Numbered from the stretch's first letter, positions 29,594 to 38,972 are shown. The stretch is 64,000 nt of DNA from Burkholderiaceae bacterium (GCA_018261755.1 JAGTRJ010000001.1:62001-126000); one strand, 5' to 3'. A program made the numbers and translations. Notes: generated from the sequence alone by a model not told the origin.

Positions 29594-30938
29594 ACGCCTC
29601 ATCGATCCGCTCGACCGCGACGATGGTCATGCCCTCGATCTTCTGTTTCGGCGCATTCGCCTTCGGAATCAGCGCGATCGAAAAACCGAGCTTAGCCGCT
29701 TCGCGCAGCCGTTCCTGTCCGCGCGGCGCGGGGCGGATTTCCCCCGCCAGCCCAACTTCGCCGAACACCACCAGCCCTTTCGGCAGCGGTTTGTTGCGCA
29801 TTGATGAATTGATCGCCAGCAGCACCGCCAGATCGGCTGCCGGTTCGGTGATTTTGACGCCGCCGACGGCGTTGATGAACACGTCCTGATCGAACGCGGC
29901 GATGCCCGCATGCCGGTGCAGCACCGCCAGCAGCATTGCCAGACGGTTCTGTTCGAGCCCGACCGACAGCCGGCGCGCGTTCGGCATATGGGAAGAATCG
30001 ACCAGCGCCTGAATTTCGACCAAGAGCGGCCTCGTGCCTTCCTGCGTCACCATCACGCACGATCCGGGTACCTGATTGCCATGCTGCGACAAAAACAGCG
30101 CCGACGGGTTCGACACGCCGCGCAAGCCCTTGTCGGTCATCGCGAACACGCCCAATTCGTTCACCGCGCCAAAGCGGTTCTTGAATGCGCGCACCAGTCG
30201 GAAGCTGGAATGGGTGTCACCCTCGAAATACAGCACGGTATCGACGATGTGTTCCAGCACGCGCGGCCCAGCCAGCGCGCCCTCTTTCGTCACGTGCCCG
30301 ACCAGGATCACGGTGGTGCCGGTCTGTTTCGCCACCCGCGTCAATTGCGCCGCGCATTCGCGCACTTGCGCCACCGATCCGGGCGCTGAAGTCAGCGCAT
30401 CCGAATACAGCGTCTGGATGGAATCGACCACCGCCACCTGCGGTTTTTGCGCCGCCAGCGTGCCGAGGATTTTTTCCAGCTGAATTTCCGCCTGCAGTTT
30501 CAGATTTTTCGCGTCGATGCCGAGCCGCTTGCCACGCAGCGCAATCTGCGCGCCGGATTCCTCGCCGCTGACGTACAGCACCTCCATCACCTTCGACAGC
30601 CCAGCCAGCGCCTGTAGCAGCAAGGTCGATTTGCCGATGCCCGGATCGCCGCCTATCAGCACCACGCCACCGGCGACCAGCCCGCCGCCCAGCACGCGGT
30701 CGAATTCGTCGATACCAGTGGAAAAACGCGGCACGTCAGCCGCTTCGATCTCGGACAGACTTTGTACCGGCGCGCTTTGCGCCAGGCCTTGCGGCGTGGC
30801 CGAATAACGGTTGCCACCGGATTCGATCACGGTTTCGACCAGCGTGTTCCACTGGCCGCAGGCCGGACATTGCCCGGCCCATTTGCTGGAGATGCCGCCG
30901 CATTCGGTACAGGTGAAGTTAGTTTTAACCTTGGCCAT
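29568..30938 (-). CDS. radA: DNA repair protein RadA
   Basis: 456-aa RecA-related branch-migration helicase. The N-terminal zinc finger is CTECGGISSKWAGQCPACGQW. Walker A is GGDPGIGKSTLLLQ, the RadA-specific motif is KNRFGAVNELGVF, and a Lon-like C-terminal domain includes GLAGEIRP. Repeat copy D fills the spacer to the upstream alr gene. It overlaps the glycosyltransferase gene by 26 bp. Confidence 0.96.
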   Translation of the reverse strand: MAKVKTNFTCTECGGISSKWAGQCPACGQWNTLVETVIESGGNRYSATPQGLAQSAPVQSLSEIEAADVPRFSTGIDEFDRVLGGGLVAGGVVLIGGDPGIGKSTLLLQALAGLSKVMEVLYVSGEESGAQIALRGKRLGIDAKNLKLQAEIQLEKILGTLAAQKPQVAVVDSIQTLYSDALTSAPGSVAQVRECAAQLTRVAKQTGTTVILVGHVTKEGALAGPRVLEHIVDTVLYFEGDTHSSFRLVRAFKNRFGAVNELGVFAMTDKGLRGVSNPSALFLSQHGNQVPGSCVMVTQEGTRPLLVEIQALVDSSHMPNARRLSVGLEQNRLAMLLAVLHRHAGIAAFDQDVFINAVGGVKITEPAADLAVLLAINSSMRNKPLPKGLVVFGEVGLAGEIRPAPRGQERLREAAKLGFSIALIPKANAPKQKIEGMTIVAVERIDEAFNRLRELT

Positions 30939-30949
30939 GCGTCATGCCC

Positions 30950-31026
30950 TGAAAATATACTCGTGCCAGTATAAAAAAAGCGCCGCGGAATATCCGGCCG
31001 AAGCGATTATTTCTGACGCATACTCC
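30950..31026 (+). repeat. Intergenic repeat element, copy D (subfamily 2)
   Basis: Left block AATATACTCGTGCCAGTATA, middle GCCGCGGAATATCCGGCC and right end CATACTCC. It occupies nearly the whole 93-bp spacer between alr (31032) and radA (30938), on the strand opposite to both genes. Confidence 0.85.
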
Positions 31027-31031
31027 GCCAG

Positions 31032-32117
31032 TTATGCCGGAATCTTATCCCGCACCGGCACCCGCAGCGACAACGCGCACATCAGTTCGTACCCGACCGT
31101 GCCGGATGCCTGCGCCACGTCCTCGATCGGCATGCCTTCGCCCCAGATGGTGACCTTGCTGCCGACATGCGGATTCGGCACCGGCGTCAGATCGACCGTC
31201 AGCATGTCCATTGACACGCGCCCGACCAGCCGCGTCCTGACGCCATCAACCACGATTGGCGTGCCTTCCGGCGCGCGGCGCGGATAGCCGTCGGCATAGC
31301 CGCAGGCGACCACACCAATGGTCATCGGCTTGTCGGCGACGAAAATGCTGCCGTAGCCAATCGCATCCCCCTGGTTGATGTGCTGGACGGCAATAATTTC
31401 GCTCGACAGCGTCATTGCCGGTTTCAGGCCGAATGCTTCCGCCGTCTTGCCGCCGGGCGTGCCACCGTACAGCATGATGCCGGGCCGCACCCAGTCGGTC
31501 GCCAGTTCCGGATACATCAGAATCGCCCCCGAGTTCGACAGGTTGCGTTCGCCCGGCAAACCCGCGGTCGCCGCCTGAAAGCGCCGCACCTGCTCGGCCA
31601 CCGACACATAAGCCAGATCGGCGATTTCGCCATTGGCAAAATGGGTCATGAACTTGATGCTTCGCACCGCAGGCAGCGCCCGCAAGCGTTCATACGCGGC
31701 GCGCACCACTTCCGGCTTGAAGCCAAGGCGATTCATGCCGGTATTCAGTTTCAGGTGCACGTCCAGCTGCTGGGTCAGCTTCGCTTGTTCCAGCATGTCG
31801 ATCTGTTCGTTGCAATGTACCGCCAGTTCCAGCTGGTGATGCGCCACCGTCTGGATATCCTGCGGGTCAAAAAACCCTTCCAGCAGCACGATTGGTTTTT
31901 TCCAGCCGCTTTCGCGCAAATGCACCGCATTTTCGATTTCGATCAGCGCCAGCCCTTCGGAAGCCGCAAACGCTCGCGCGCAACGATCCAGCCCGTGGCC
32001 GTAGGCATTTGCCTTGACGACGCAAAACGTTTTGGCTTTGGGAACTGCTGCGCGTACGACCGAGAAGTTGTGCTGCAATGCAGCGAAATCAATGGTGGCT
32101 ACAAGAGGTCTGGACAT
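31032..32117 (-). CDS. alr: Alanine racemase
   Basis: 361-aa PLP enzyme that makes D-alanine for peptidoglycan. The PLP-lysine motif is FCVVKANAYGHG, and the second catalytic region is IGYGSIF. I chose the ATG at 32117 because the family sequence begins at MSRPLVATIDFAALQHN; an upstream extension to 32198 lacks homology. No strong ribosome-binding site is seen. Divergent from lplT. Confidence 0.95.
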   Translation of the reverse strand: MSRPLVATIDFAALQHNFSVVRAAVPKAKTFCVVKANAYGHGLDRCARAFAASEGLALIEIENAVHLRESGWKKPIVLLEGFFDPQDIQTVAHHQLELAVHCNEQIDMLEQAKLTQQLDVHLKLNTGMNRLGFKPEVVRAAYERLRALPAVRSIKFMTHFANGEIADLAYVSVAEQVRRFQAATAGLPGERNLSNSGAILMYPELATDWVRPGIMLYGGTPGGKTAEAFGLKPAMTLSSEIIAVQHINQGDAIGYGSIFVADKPMTIGVVACGYADGYPRRAPEGTPIVVDGVRTRLVGRVSMDMLTVDLTPVPNPHVGSKVTIWGEGMPIEDVAQASGTVGYELMCALSLRVPVRDKIPA

Positions 32118-32261
32118 GGTAAAGCACGGCGGCAGAACCGTCGTTGAAACGGCATAAGAAAGCGACATTTTAACGGACGCAGCCGTGTATCGGCGCAAAC
32201 TTTCGCTGGCTTGCCGCTTTTGTAGAGTAAAATCGGACTGTTTTGTTAACTCGGCAAATCA

Positions 32262-33512
32262 ATGAATCGCGGCTTTTACAACATCATGGCAGCGGAATTC
32301 TTTTCTTCGCTTGCCGATAACGCTCTACTGATAACGGCCATTTTTCTGTTGAAGGAACTCCATGCGCCAGCGTGGATGACGCCGCTGTTAAAGCTGTTTT
32401 TTGTTTTGTCCTACGTGATGCTGGCCGCATTTGTCGGCCCGTTTTCCGACTCGATGCCCAAGGGCAAGGTGATGTTCATCACCAATCTGGTCAAGATCAT
32501 CGGCTGTGCGATGATGTTTTTCAACGTGCATCCGCTGCTGGCCTATGGCATCGTCGGCTTTGGCGCCGCTGCGTATTCGCCAGCCAAATACGGCATTCTG
32601 ACCGAGCTGCTACCACCGGAAAAACTGGTGGCCGCCAATGGCTGGATTGAAGGGTTGACCGTCACATCCATCATTCTCGGTACGGTGCTGGGCGGCGTGC
32701 TGATCAACGCGAAAATCTCCGCTTTCCTGGTTTCGTTGAATCTGCCTGGCATGGGCACGGCCGGCAGCGCCGCGCTATGCATTGTCGGTTTCGTCTATCT
32801 GCTGGCGGCTTTCTTCAACCTGTTTATTCCCGATACCGGCGCCAAATACGAGAAACAGGAACGCAACCCGATAAAGCTGATCGTGGGTTTTTCAAGTGCC
32901 TGCGTTACCTTGTGGAAAGACAAGCTGGGGCAGATTTCGCTGGCGGTCACCACGCTGTTCTGGGGCGCGGGCGCGACGCTGCAATTCCTGATCTTGAAAT
33001 GGGCCGAAAGCCATCTCGGCCTGCAACTCGACAAGGCTGCTTTTCTGCAAGGCATCGTGGCGCTGGGCGTCATTGCCGGCGCGGTATCGGCCGCGCGGTT
33101 CGTCAAGCTGAAAAAGGCGCTCTCGGTCATGCCGCTGGGCATGATCATGGGCTTGCTGGTGATGCTGATGACCGTCATCTACAACGTCTGGCTCGCTTAT
33201 CCGCTGCTGGTGCTGGTCGGCGGACTGTCCGGCTTCTTTGTCGTGCCAATGAACGCGCTGCTGCAGCACCGCGGTCATGTGCTGCTGAGCGCTGGCCATT
33301 CGATTGCAGTGCAGAATTTCAATGAAAACCTGTCGATCCTGTCGATGCTGGTGCTGTACGCCGCGATGATTTCACTCAACCTGAGCGTCAATGCGGTCAT
33401 CGTCATCTTCGGCCTGTTCGTGGCCGGCATGATGCTGCTGGTAATGCGCTGGCATGCCGCCAACCAGCGCATCAAGGATTCGCTGGCGCTAATTGGCGAA
33501 CACAAGCACTAG
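32262..33512 (+). CDS. lplT: Lysophospholipid transporter LplT
   Basis: 416-aa MFS transporter with about 12 transmembrane helices. It begins MNRGFYNIMAAEFFSSLADNALLI, the LplT signature, and has GPFSDSMPKGKVMFITN in the first cytoplasmic loop. LplT imports lysophosphatidylethanolamine for re-acylation in the inner membrane. Here it is divergent from alr. Its last 4 bp overlap the convergent autotransporter gene. Confidence 0.93.
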   Translation: MNRGFYNIMAAEFFSSLADNALLITAIFLLKELHAPAWMTPLLKLFFVLSYVMLAAFVGPFSDSMPKGKVMFITNLVKIIGCAMMFFNVHPLLAYGIVGFGAAAYSPAKYGILTELLPPEKLVAANGWIEGLTVTSIILGTVLGGVLINAKISAFLVSLNLPGMGTAGSAALCIVGFVYLLAAFFNLFIPDTGAKYEKQERNPIKLIVGFSSACVTLWKDKLGQISLAVTTLFWGAGATLQFLILKWAESHLGLQLDKAAFLQGIVALGVIAGAVSAARFVKLKKALSVMPLGMIMGLLVMLMTVIYNVWLAYPLLVLVGGLSGFFVVPMNALLQHRGHVLLSAGHSIAVQNFNENLSILSMLVLYAAMISLNLSVNAVIVIFGLFVAGMMLLVMRWHAANQRIKDSLALIGEHKH

Positions 33513-35152
33513 AACCGGTAGTTCAGCCCGGCCGAAAGCGCCTGCTCGGTGAAATTGCGCCGATATTCAAGGTTGTAGCGAGCAAACAGGGAACAGTGTT
33601 TGCCAGAGATCAGACTGAAACCAAGGCTGGCCGAAATGGCATCGGTTGATTTCGTATCGCCATAAACCGTAAAACTGTCAGGCTGACCATTGAGTTGCGC
33701 GGTAATGGCACGATTGTCGAGCGGACGTTCGTGCACCCAGCCTAACTGGAGCCGTGGCATCAGCAATTGTCCGTCCGGCAAGATGCTTTTCCACGAAGCG
33801 CTCACGCCCACATTGCTGCGCAGGGTTCGGTACTTTACCGACTGCACCCGCAGATTCAGGCTATCTGCCCCGCTTTCGCTGAAGCTGCCCTGCCTTTGGT
33901 AGAAATAATCCAGGCTGATGGCTGGCACGAGATCCAATTCCCTGTATGGCAGACGGTAACCAAACCGCAAGTGCACATTTCCTTCCCAGCCGCTAGTTGA
34001 TGCGGTGGCGTTCCGAGATAACGCAGCAAACGCCAGCCGTCGCGTTGCATCACCATGAGAGATTCCTGCATTAACGCCACCTTGTGCAAACCAGTTGCCG
34101 GGGTTCCACACAGCATAAATCCCTGCCTTGGCATAATCGGTATTCACACCGCCCATGCCGCCGTTCCAGTTAAGATCGTTACGCGCTATCCCAGCCGAAA
34201 AGCCCAGCAACCCATTGTCTGAAATTCTTGCATCTGTTCCGGCCACAATCCCGCTGGAATGTGTCGAGAACCCGGAGCCTGGCGCGCGCATGGAACTTCC
34301 GGCTGCCTGCAGCCAGACATTCCTTCGCTTTGGCTCATTTTCATCTGGCGATAATCCCATGCTCCGGTCGCCAAACAGCAAGCCAGCAACCCGTTGATCG
34401 ATGGCATCATTGTGCAGCACGGAAGCGTTTACCGCGTCTATCGCCAGATGGTCATAACGCTGGGGTGAAATCTGGTTGAGTGCCTGGTTGAACCGTGGAG
34501 CCGTTGGCGGGTAATACAGCAAGTCCAGATTGGTATACACCGTTTCCAGATCGGAATATGCCGTCGGGATCCGCGCGTCCAAATAGCTCGCCACCCGATT
34601 TGCATTGCCATTCGGCGCCAATGTGCGATAACAAAGGATGCAATCGCCAATGGCTTGCCGGTTCATGAAATTATCGGCCGATACCCAGGGCGGCCCGATG
34701 AGCTTCGACTGCTGCCCTCCGCCAGCCCCCCAACCTGCAATTGGCGCTGCAATTCCGGTGTAAAGATTCGAACCTGCCGGCACCAGCACCATCGTCATCA
34801 TGGTCGGCATGGCCGGCAACGCAAACAGGTCGCGCACCTGAGCCGGGGTCAATCCGCGTACGGTTGCGCTACGCATGACCCAACTGCCAACCGGATTGGA
34901 TGGATTCTCAGCGCTGGTCGGATTGTAAAAACGAACGAAATACTGCGGCACACCAGTCTGAATGGTTGTGACATCAGTACTTGTTTCAAAAGGCGGAAAA
35001 CCTCCCAGCCGACCGTTTACCGTAGCAGCCGATTCCACAGCCATCAGATTGCCAATCGGCTGAACCAGTTCGTGCCAATCTTTGCCATGTGCGACCGGCA
35101 TCAGCACCAGCAACAGGCAAATCTGCCCCCCAAGGCGTAATAAGGAATTCAA
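33509..35152 (-). CDS. Autotransporter-type outer-membrane protein
   Basis: 547-aa secreted protein with a signal peptide (LGGQICLLLVLMPVAHG, cleavage before KDW). The C-terminal 270 residues (about 278-547) form an autotransporter beta-barrel: repeated strands such as AGIYAVWNPGNWFAQGGVNAG, RNVGV-like turns and a final aromatic residue (LNYRF). The N-terminal passenger of about 250 residues contains CILC but no domain I recognise. The gene is alone, 51 bp after the exported 219-aa protein on the same strand. Confidence 0.75.
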   Translation of the reverse strand: MNSLLRLGGQICLLLVLMPVAHGKDWHELVQPIGNLMAVESAATVNGRLGGFPPFETSTDVTTIQTGVPQYFVRFYNPTSAENPSNPVGSWVMRSATVRGLTPAQVRDLFALPAMPTMMTMVLVPAGSNLYTGIAAPIAGWGAGGGQQSKLIGPPWVSADNFMNRQAIGDCILCYRTLAPNGNANRVASYLDARIPTAYSDLETVYTNLDLLYYPPTAPRFNQALNQISPQRYDHLAIDAVNASVLHNDAIDQRVAGLLFGDRSMGLSPDENEPKRRNVWLQAAGSSMRAPGSGFSTHSSGIVAGTDARISDNGLLGFSAGIARNDLNWNGGMGGVNTDYAKAGIYAVWNPGNWFAQGGVNAGISHGDATRRLAFAALSRNATASTSGWEGNVHLRFGYRLPYRELDLVPAISLDYFYQRQGSFSESGADSLNLRVQSVKYRTLRSNVGVSASWKSILPDGQLLMPRLQLGWVHERPLDNRAITAQLNGQPDSFTVYGDTKSTDAISASLGFSLISGKHCSLFARYNLEYRRNFTEQALSAGLNYRF

Positions 35153-35203
35153 ATATCAACCCCGCGCGGTAGCTGCTTTTCCATTAATGGGATAAACGCC
35201 AGC

Positions 35204-35863
35204 TCAAAATGATTTTTTCATGCCGATGCTGAACACCGTTTCGCTGTTGGTACGCCCTACCGTGCCATCCAGTTGCAGGCCGGGCACGATGTCCTTTCTG
35301 ATGCCGACCTGCGCGGTCGGTTTGCTGTTTTTTAATCCGAAATACTCGACATGCGCAATCGCGACGCCCAAATCACGCTCATAGGCAACGCCCCAGTTGG
35401 TCAGCGTTTCGCTGTTGTTCGGGTGCGACAATCCCAGATTAGCGTGGAAGGCCCCTCCCTTGTGGTTGCAGGTGGCAATGCCATTCAGATACGGCGTGTT
35501 TCCGCCACCATTGCTTTGATGCGAGATGCCGGCGACCAAACCGAGGTTGCAGCCTTCGGGTTGCGATGCAGTCACGCGCCATTTGGCCTGGATGGCGCTG
35601 GTGGTCCATTCGCCGGTCGTATTGCGCGACAGAAGCGCTGAAAATTCCCAATCCTTGATCGGCGAATAAGCCGGCGCAACGTTCCAGCTGTTCGCGTGGC
35701 CGGCGGTACGTGCAAACCAGGCTTCAACGTGGCCGGCTCCCGGATCATTGACATTCGCGTCATCCACCGATAGCGGACGGCCGGCATGCGCGCTTTGGGC
35801 CAAGATACACATCGCGGCAGCCGCGCAAGCGAACTTGAACGTTTTCAGGCATTTATTTTTCAT
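35204..35863 (-). CDS. Exported protein, probable small outer-membrane barrel
   Basis: 219-aa product with a signal peptide (CAAAAMCILAQSAHA). The mature start GRPLSVDDANVNDPGAGHVEAWF is a motif I associate with betaproteobacterial hypothetical envelope proteins. The rest alternates strands and turns and ends in KKSF, as outer-membrane barrels do. Two Cys pairs may be present (EGCNLG and ATCNHKGG). No function can be assigned. It may share a transcript with the downstream autotransporter. Confidence 0.6.
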   Translation of the reverse strand: MKNKCLKTFKFACAAAAMCILAQSAHAGRPLSVDDANVNDPGAGHVEAWFARTAGHANSWNVAPAYSPIKDWEFSALLSRNTTGEWTTSAIQAKWRVTASQPEGCNLGLVAGISHQSNGGGNTPYLNGIATCNHKGGAFHANLGLSHPNNSETLTNWGVAYERDLGVAIAHVEYFGLKNSKPTAQVGIRKDIVPGLQLDGTVGRTNSETVFSIGMKKSF

Positions 35864-36209
35864 GATTTGGTTGTGGTTAGAGTGAATTGGATGAAGGTTA
35901 ACACGCTATCAATTAGAGATTCCTTGATCAATTAGCGATTTCTAGCTTGAGATCGATTCTTCGACCTATGCCAATTTATAGATGGACCGGAGTGGGTCAA
36001 AAATCGTTTAAAAATGCATTTCCGGGCAAAGCTGACCTGTTTTTCTCGTCTTCCGGCGCTCAGAACGCACGTCAGGTTTCTGCGATCGTAAAACGCCTGC
36101 TGGCGAGCACCAAATTGGCGAAAGCAAACAACGTGAACAACTGCGCTCTAGAGGCATCGCCCGATCGCTATCGACATAATGCAAAGTCCGAGAGACTGAC
36201 AAATACTTG

Positions 36210-36252
36210 TTGATCTGTATGTTGCAGGCAAATATAATGAGAATCATTCGCA
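36210..36252 (+). promoter_or_regulatory. Promoter overlapped by a Fur box
   Basis: TTGATC (36210-36215), a 17-bp spacer and TATAAT (36233-36238) make a strong sigma-70 promoter. A Fur-box-like sequence ATAATGAGAATCATTCGCA (36234-36252) covers the -10 region. It would give iron-repressed expression of the receptor starting at 36404. Confidence 0.75.
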
Positions 36253-36403
36253 TGTACTCATGATTAACTCACCTATGCGCATGGCGATGCATTAAACATC
36301 GTGTAATTAGACGTCGTCTTTTGATTTTCCAGGCTTTTGTAAAGTGCTGCGTGCCGAAATAGACGTCAAATTATTACCTGTGCTGTACGTTTCTCAGTCG
36401 CAT

Positions 36404-38557
36404 ATGAAAAATATTCCCCAAAAATCGATGCATCAATTTCTGAAATTGACGCCATTAACACTGGCAATGGCTCTTGGTTACGCACTCCCATTAGACGTAA
36501 TTGCGCAAACAACCAATCAGGCATTGCCTGAAGTGCAAGTTAAAGGAGCCGGTGATAAAGAGAAACGCATTCAGCCCAAGCTGCGAGATGAAATTGTTAC
36601 CACCGAATCGATCTCTGAAAAAACCATCCAGAAAACCAATGCCTCGACCCTGAACGAAGCCATTGATTTCAATCCTGGGGTATCGGTCCAGACCGAATGC
36701 TCGATCTGCAATGTGCGCAATGTCACGCTGAACAATCTGCCCGGCAGGTTTACCACCATCATGATCGATGGCATTCCGATTTTTTCCTCGGTTTCCAGCG
36801 CCTACGGTCTGGACATGATTGGCGTGAACGGGGTCGAACGGATTGACATTTCCCGCGGCGCCGGTGCCAGCCTGATTGCCCCGGAAGCATTGTCAGGCAC
36901 GGTGAACATCATTTCCAAGCGCCCAAAAAAGGAAGAAACCGTATTTGAAACCCAGTTTGGCCAGAATGGTTACCGCAAGGTGGACGGCTACTGGGCCAAG
37001 CCATTTGAAGGCGGTGCCATCACGCTCAATGTGCATGGCAATCATCATGATACGGTGGATAGCAATGGCAATGGCGTGGGCGAATATACCGGCTACAAAC
37101 GGGCGCTGGTCGGCGCCGGCCTGTTCCTGGACGATGTTGGCGGGTTCAAGATTCGCGGGCGGGTGGATGGCGTGGATGAAAAACGCGGCGGCGGCCCGCT
37201 CGGTTCCGATTACGATGCCATCAAGCACAGCCTGAGCGGCAACCCGTTTGACTGGAGTCAGGGCAAAGGCGGCTCGCCAAGTTCCAGCGGCTGGGTCAAT
37301 CCTTCCACCGGCAGCATCATTCCTTACGACTCCGGCCGTGGCGGTTTTTCGGAAATCATCTTCACCAAGCGTCAGCAAGCCATCCTTTCGGGCGAACGCG
37401 ACATGGGCGGCGGCGACAAGCTGAAACTGGCGTTTGGCTATGCCCACCATGCTCAGGATTCCTTTTACGAGGGCGATTACTACAAGGCGCAGCAAAACCA
37501 GTATTACACCGAAGCCAGCTGGCAGAAAAAGCTAGGCGCCAACATTGTGACCGCTGGCCTGAATTATCGTTATGAAGACTTGAAATCGCACGGCACGCTG
37601 ATCGATGGCACGGCAGTCAATGGACTGGACAACTACACCTATCGCACGCCGGGCGTGTTTTTGCAGGCCTATCGGGCGCTGTTTGACGACCGGCTGGAGC
37701 TGAATGGCTCGGTGCGCCACGATCGCCACAACGTGTTTGGCAACATCAACACCCCGCGCCTGAATGCACTCTGGCATCACACGCACGACATTTCCAGCCG
37801 GTTTGCGGTTGGCACCGGCTACCGCGCCCCCACCTCGTTCTTCGAGCAGGATCACGGCATTCTCTCCACCACCCGCATCGAACGCGAAATCACGCAGCCG
37901 GAAAAATCGAAGAATGCCAGCTATGCATTCTCATACGCGGATGAAAAGCAGGCATTCGTGGCTTCGGCCAACTACAACAAGATCACCAACTATGCGCTGC
38001 TGGATTCGAGCGCGACCGATCCGGTGACAGGCGCGCCAATCACGGTGTTCACCCAATCCGGGCATCCACTGATCGTCAAAGGCATCGACGCCACCTACAC
38101 CCGCAAACTGGGCAAGGCATTCGAGGCCACGGTTGCGGGCGAAGTGTTCAATTACCAGTTCCATCCGGGCGACCTTTCCTTCGCCCGGCCGAAGCACCGC
38201 GCCTACCTGCGGCTGGATTACAACGAAGGCCCGTGGCAGCTGTTTGCCCGCGCGACCTGGACCGGATCAATGGATCTGGCGCGTTTCTACGATTACGCCA
38301 ACACCCCGCGCTACAACATGGATGGCACGCCGAAGCTGGACAAGAGCCCAAGCTACTGGGTGGTGGACTTGAATGGCCGCTACCGGGTCAACAAGAATAC
38401 CTCGCTCATCTTTGGCGTCAACAACCTGTTTGATTTTGTGCAGACCAAGTATGAAGATTTCCTGTGGGTGGACAAGAACGGCCACTATGACGTAACCCAT
38501 TTCTGGGGGCCGGGCCGTGGCCGTCAGGTCTACGCCGGTCTGCGGTTAGAGATGTAA
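36404..38557 (+). CDS. TonB-dependent outer-membrane receptor
   Basis: 717-aa receptor from the ATG at 36404, with a signal peptide (LTPLTLAMALGYALPLDVIAQ). A possible upstream GTG start (36344) would not change the mature protein. The plug domain has the TonB-box region ALPEVQVKGAGDK and a plug with CSICN in VQTECSICNVRNVTLNNLPG. The 22-strand barrel ends in YAGLRLEM. The substrate cannot be read from sequence. It is driven by a Fur-overlapped promoter, so an iron compound is likely. The stop codon overlaps the next start by 1 bp. Confidence 0.9.
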   Translation: MKNIPQKSMHQFLKLTPLTLAMALGYALPLDVIAQTTNQALPEVQVKGAGDKEKRIQPKLRDEIVTTESISEKTIQKTNASTLNEAIDFNPGVSVQTECSICNVRNVTLNNLPGRFTTIMIDGIPIFSSVSSAYGLDMIGVNGVERIDISRGAGASLIAPEALSGTVNIISKRPKKEETVFETQFGQNGYRKVDGYWAKPFEGGAITLNVHGNHHDTVDSNGNGVGEYTGYKRALVGAGLFLDDVGGFKIRGRVDGVDEKRGGGPLGSDYDAIKHSLSGNPFDWSQGKGGSPSSSGWVNPSTGSIIPYDSGRGGFSEIIFTKRQQAILSGERDMGGGDKLKLAFGYAHHAQDSFYEGDYYKAQQNQYYTEASWQKKLGANIVTAGLNYRYEDLKSHGTLIDGTAVNGLDNYTYRTPGVFLQAYRALFDDRLELNGSVRHDRHNVFGNINTPRLNALWHHTHDISSRFAVGTGYRAPTSFFEQDHGILSTTRIEREITQPEKSKNASYAFSYADEKQAFVASANYNKITNYALLDSSATDPVTGAPITVFTQSGHPLIVKGIDATYTRKLGKAFEATVAGEVFNYQFHPGDLSFARPKHRAYLRLDYNEGPWQLFARATWTGSMDLARFYDYANTPRYNMDGTPKLDKSPSYWVVDLNGRYRVNKNTSLIFGVNNLFDFVQTKYEDFLWVDKNGHYDVTHFWGPGRGRQVYAGLRLEM

Positions 38558-38889
38558 TGGCTGTATTTGCCATCCGGAATGCTTTGCTCGTGCCATGTGC
38601 TTTGCTGGGAGCCGTTTCCCTTGTTGCCGGTTTCTCCGGCTCAGCCATGGCTGGCGACCAGGCATTGGCCGCCGAGCGCCAGGCGTTTGATGTCGCCCCC
38701 AGACAGCATGCCCTAGCGGCTGAATCCCGCCTAGCCAGCGCACAAGCCCGACCTGCCCTGCCCGAAATCAGCGTCAAAGCTGGCCATGAGGTAGGCACTA
38801 CCGTGCGAGCGCATAGCAGTTTCAATCCGCAGGGTGAACGTTGCCTTGGGCGGATGCTCCCTTTCGCTGGCGCAAGCTTCCAGCGCTAA
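38557..38889 (+). CDS. Small exported protein, possible receptor-like remnant
   Basis: 110-aa frame whose ATG overlaps the receptor stop (TAATG), which indicates translational coupling. It has a hydrophobic N-terminus with a signal-like end (VAGFSGSAMAGDQ). The middle has ALPEISVKAGHE, like the TonB-box/plug entry of a receptor, and then the sequence loses similarity. It may be a degenerate receptor N-terminus or a true small periplasmic protein. No family is recognised. Confidence 0.4.
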   Translation: MAVFAIRNALLVPCALLGAVSLVAGFSGSAMAGDQALAAERQAFDVAPRQHALAAESRLASAQARPALPEISVKAGHEVGTTVRAHSSFNPQGERCLGRMLPFAGASFQR

Positions 38890-38936
38890 CTTCTTTCTTT
38901 TTTTATCCCCGCCAATCTGAGGCATATCTTTTGTAA

Positions 38937-38956
38937 CTATGAGAATGATTGCTATT
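38937..38956 (+). promoter_or_regulatory. Fur box upstream of the second receptor
   Basis: CTATGAGAATGATTGCTATT matches the Fur consensus hexamers (GATAAT-type) with a few differences. It lies 16 bp before the start of the second receptor gene. Confidence 0.65.
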
Positions 38957-38972
38957 ACGTTAGGAAACCTGT

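Noticed and set aside
36344-36403. Upstream extension (GTG start at 36344) of the first receptor
   Set aside because: The signal peptide begins after the ATG at 36404, and the upstream part looks like leader sequence after the Fur-controlled promoter.
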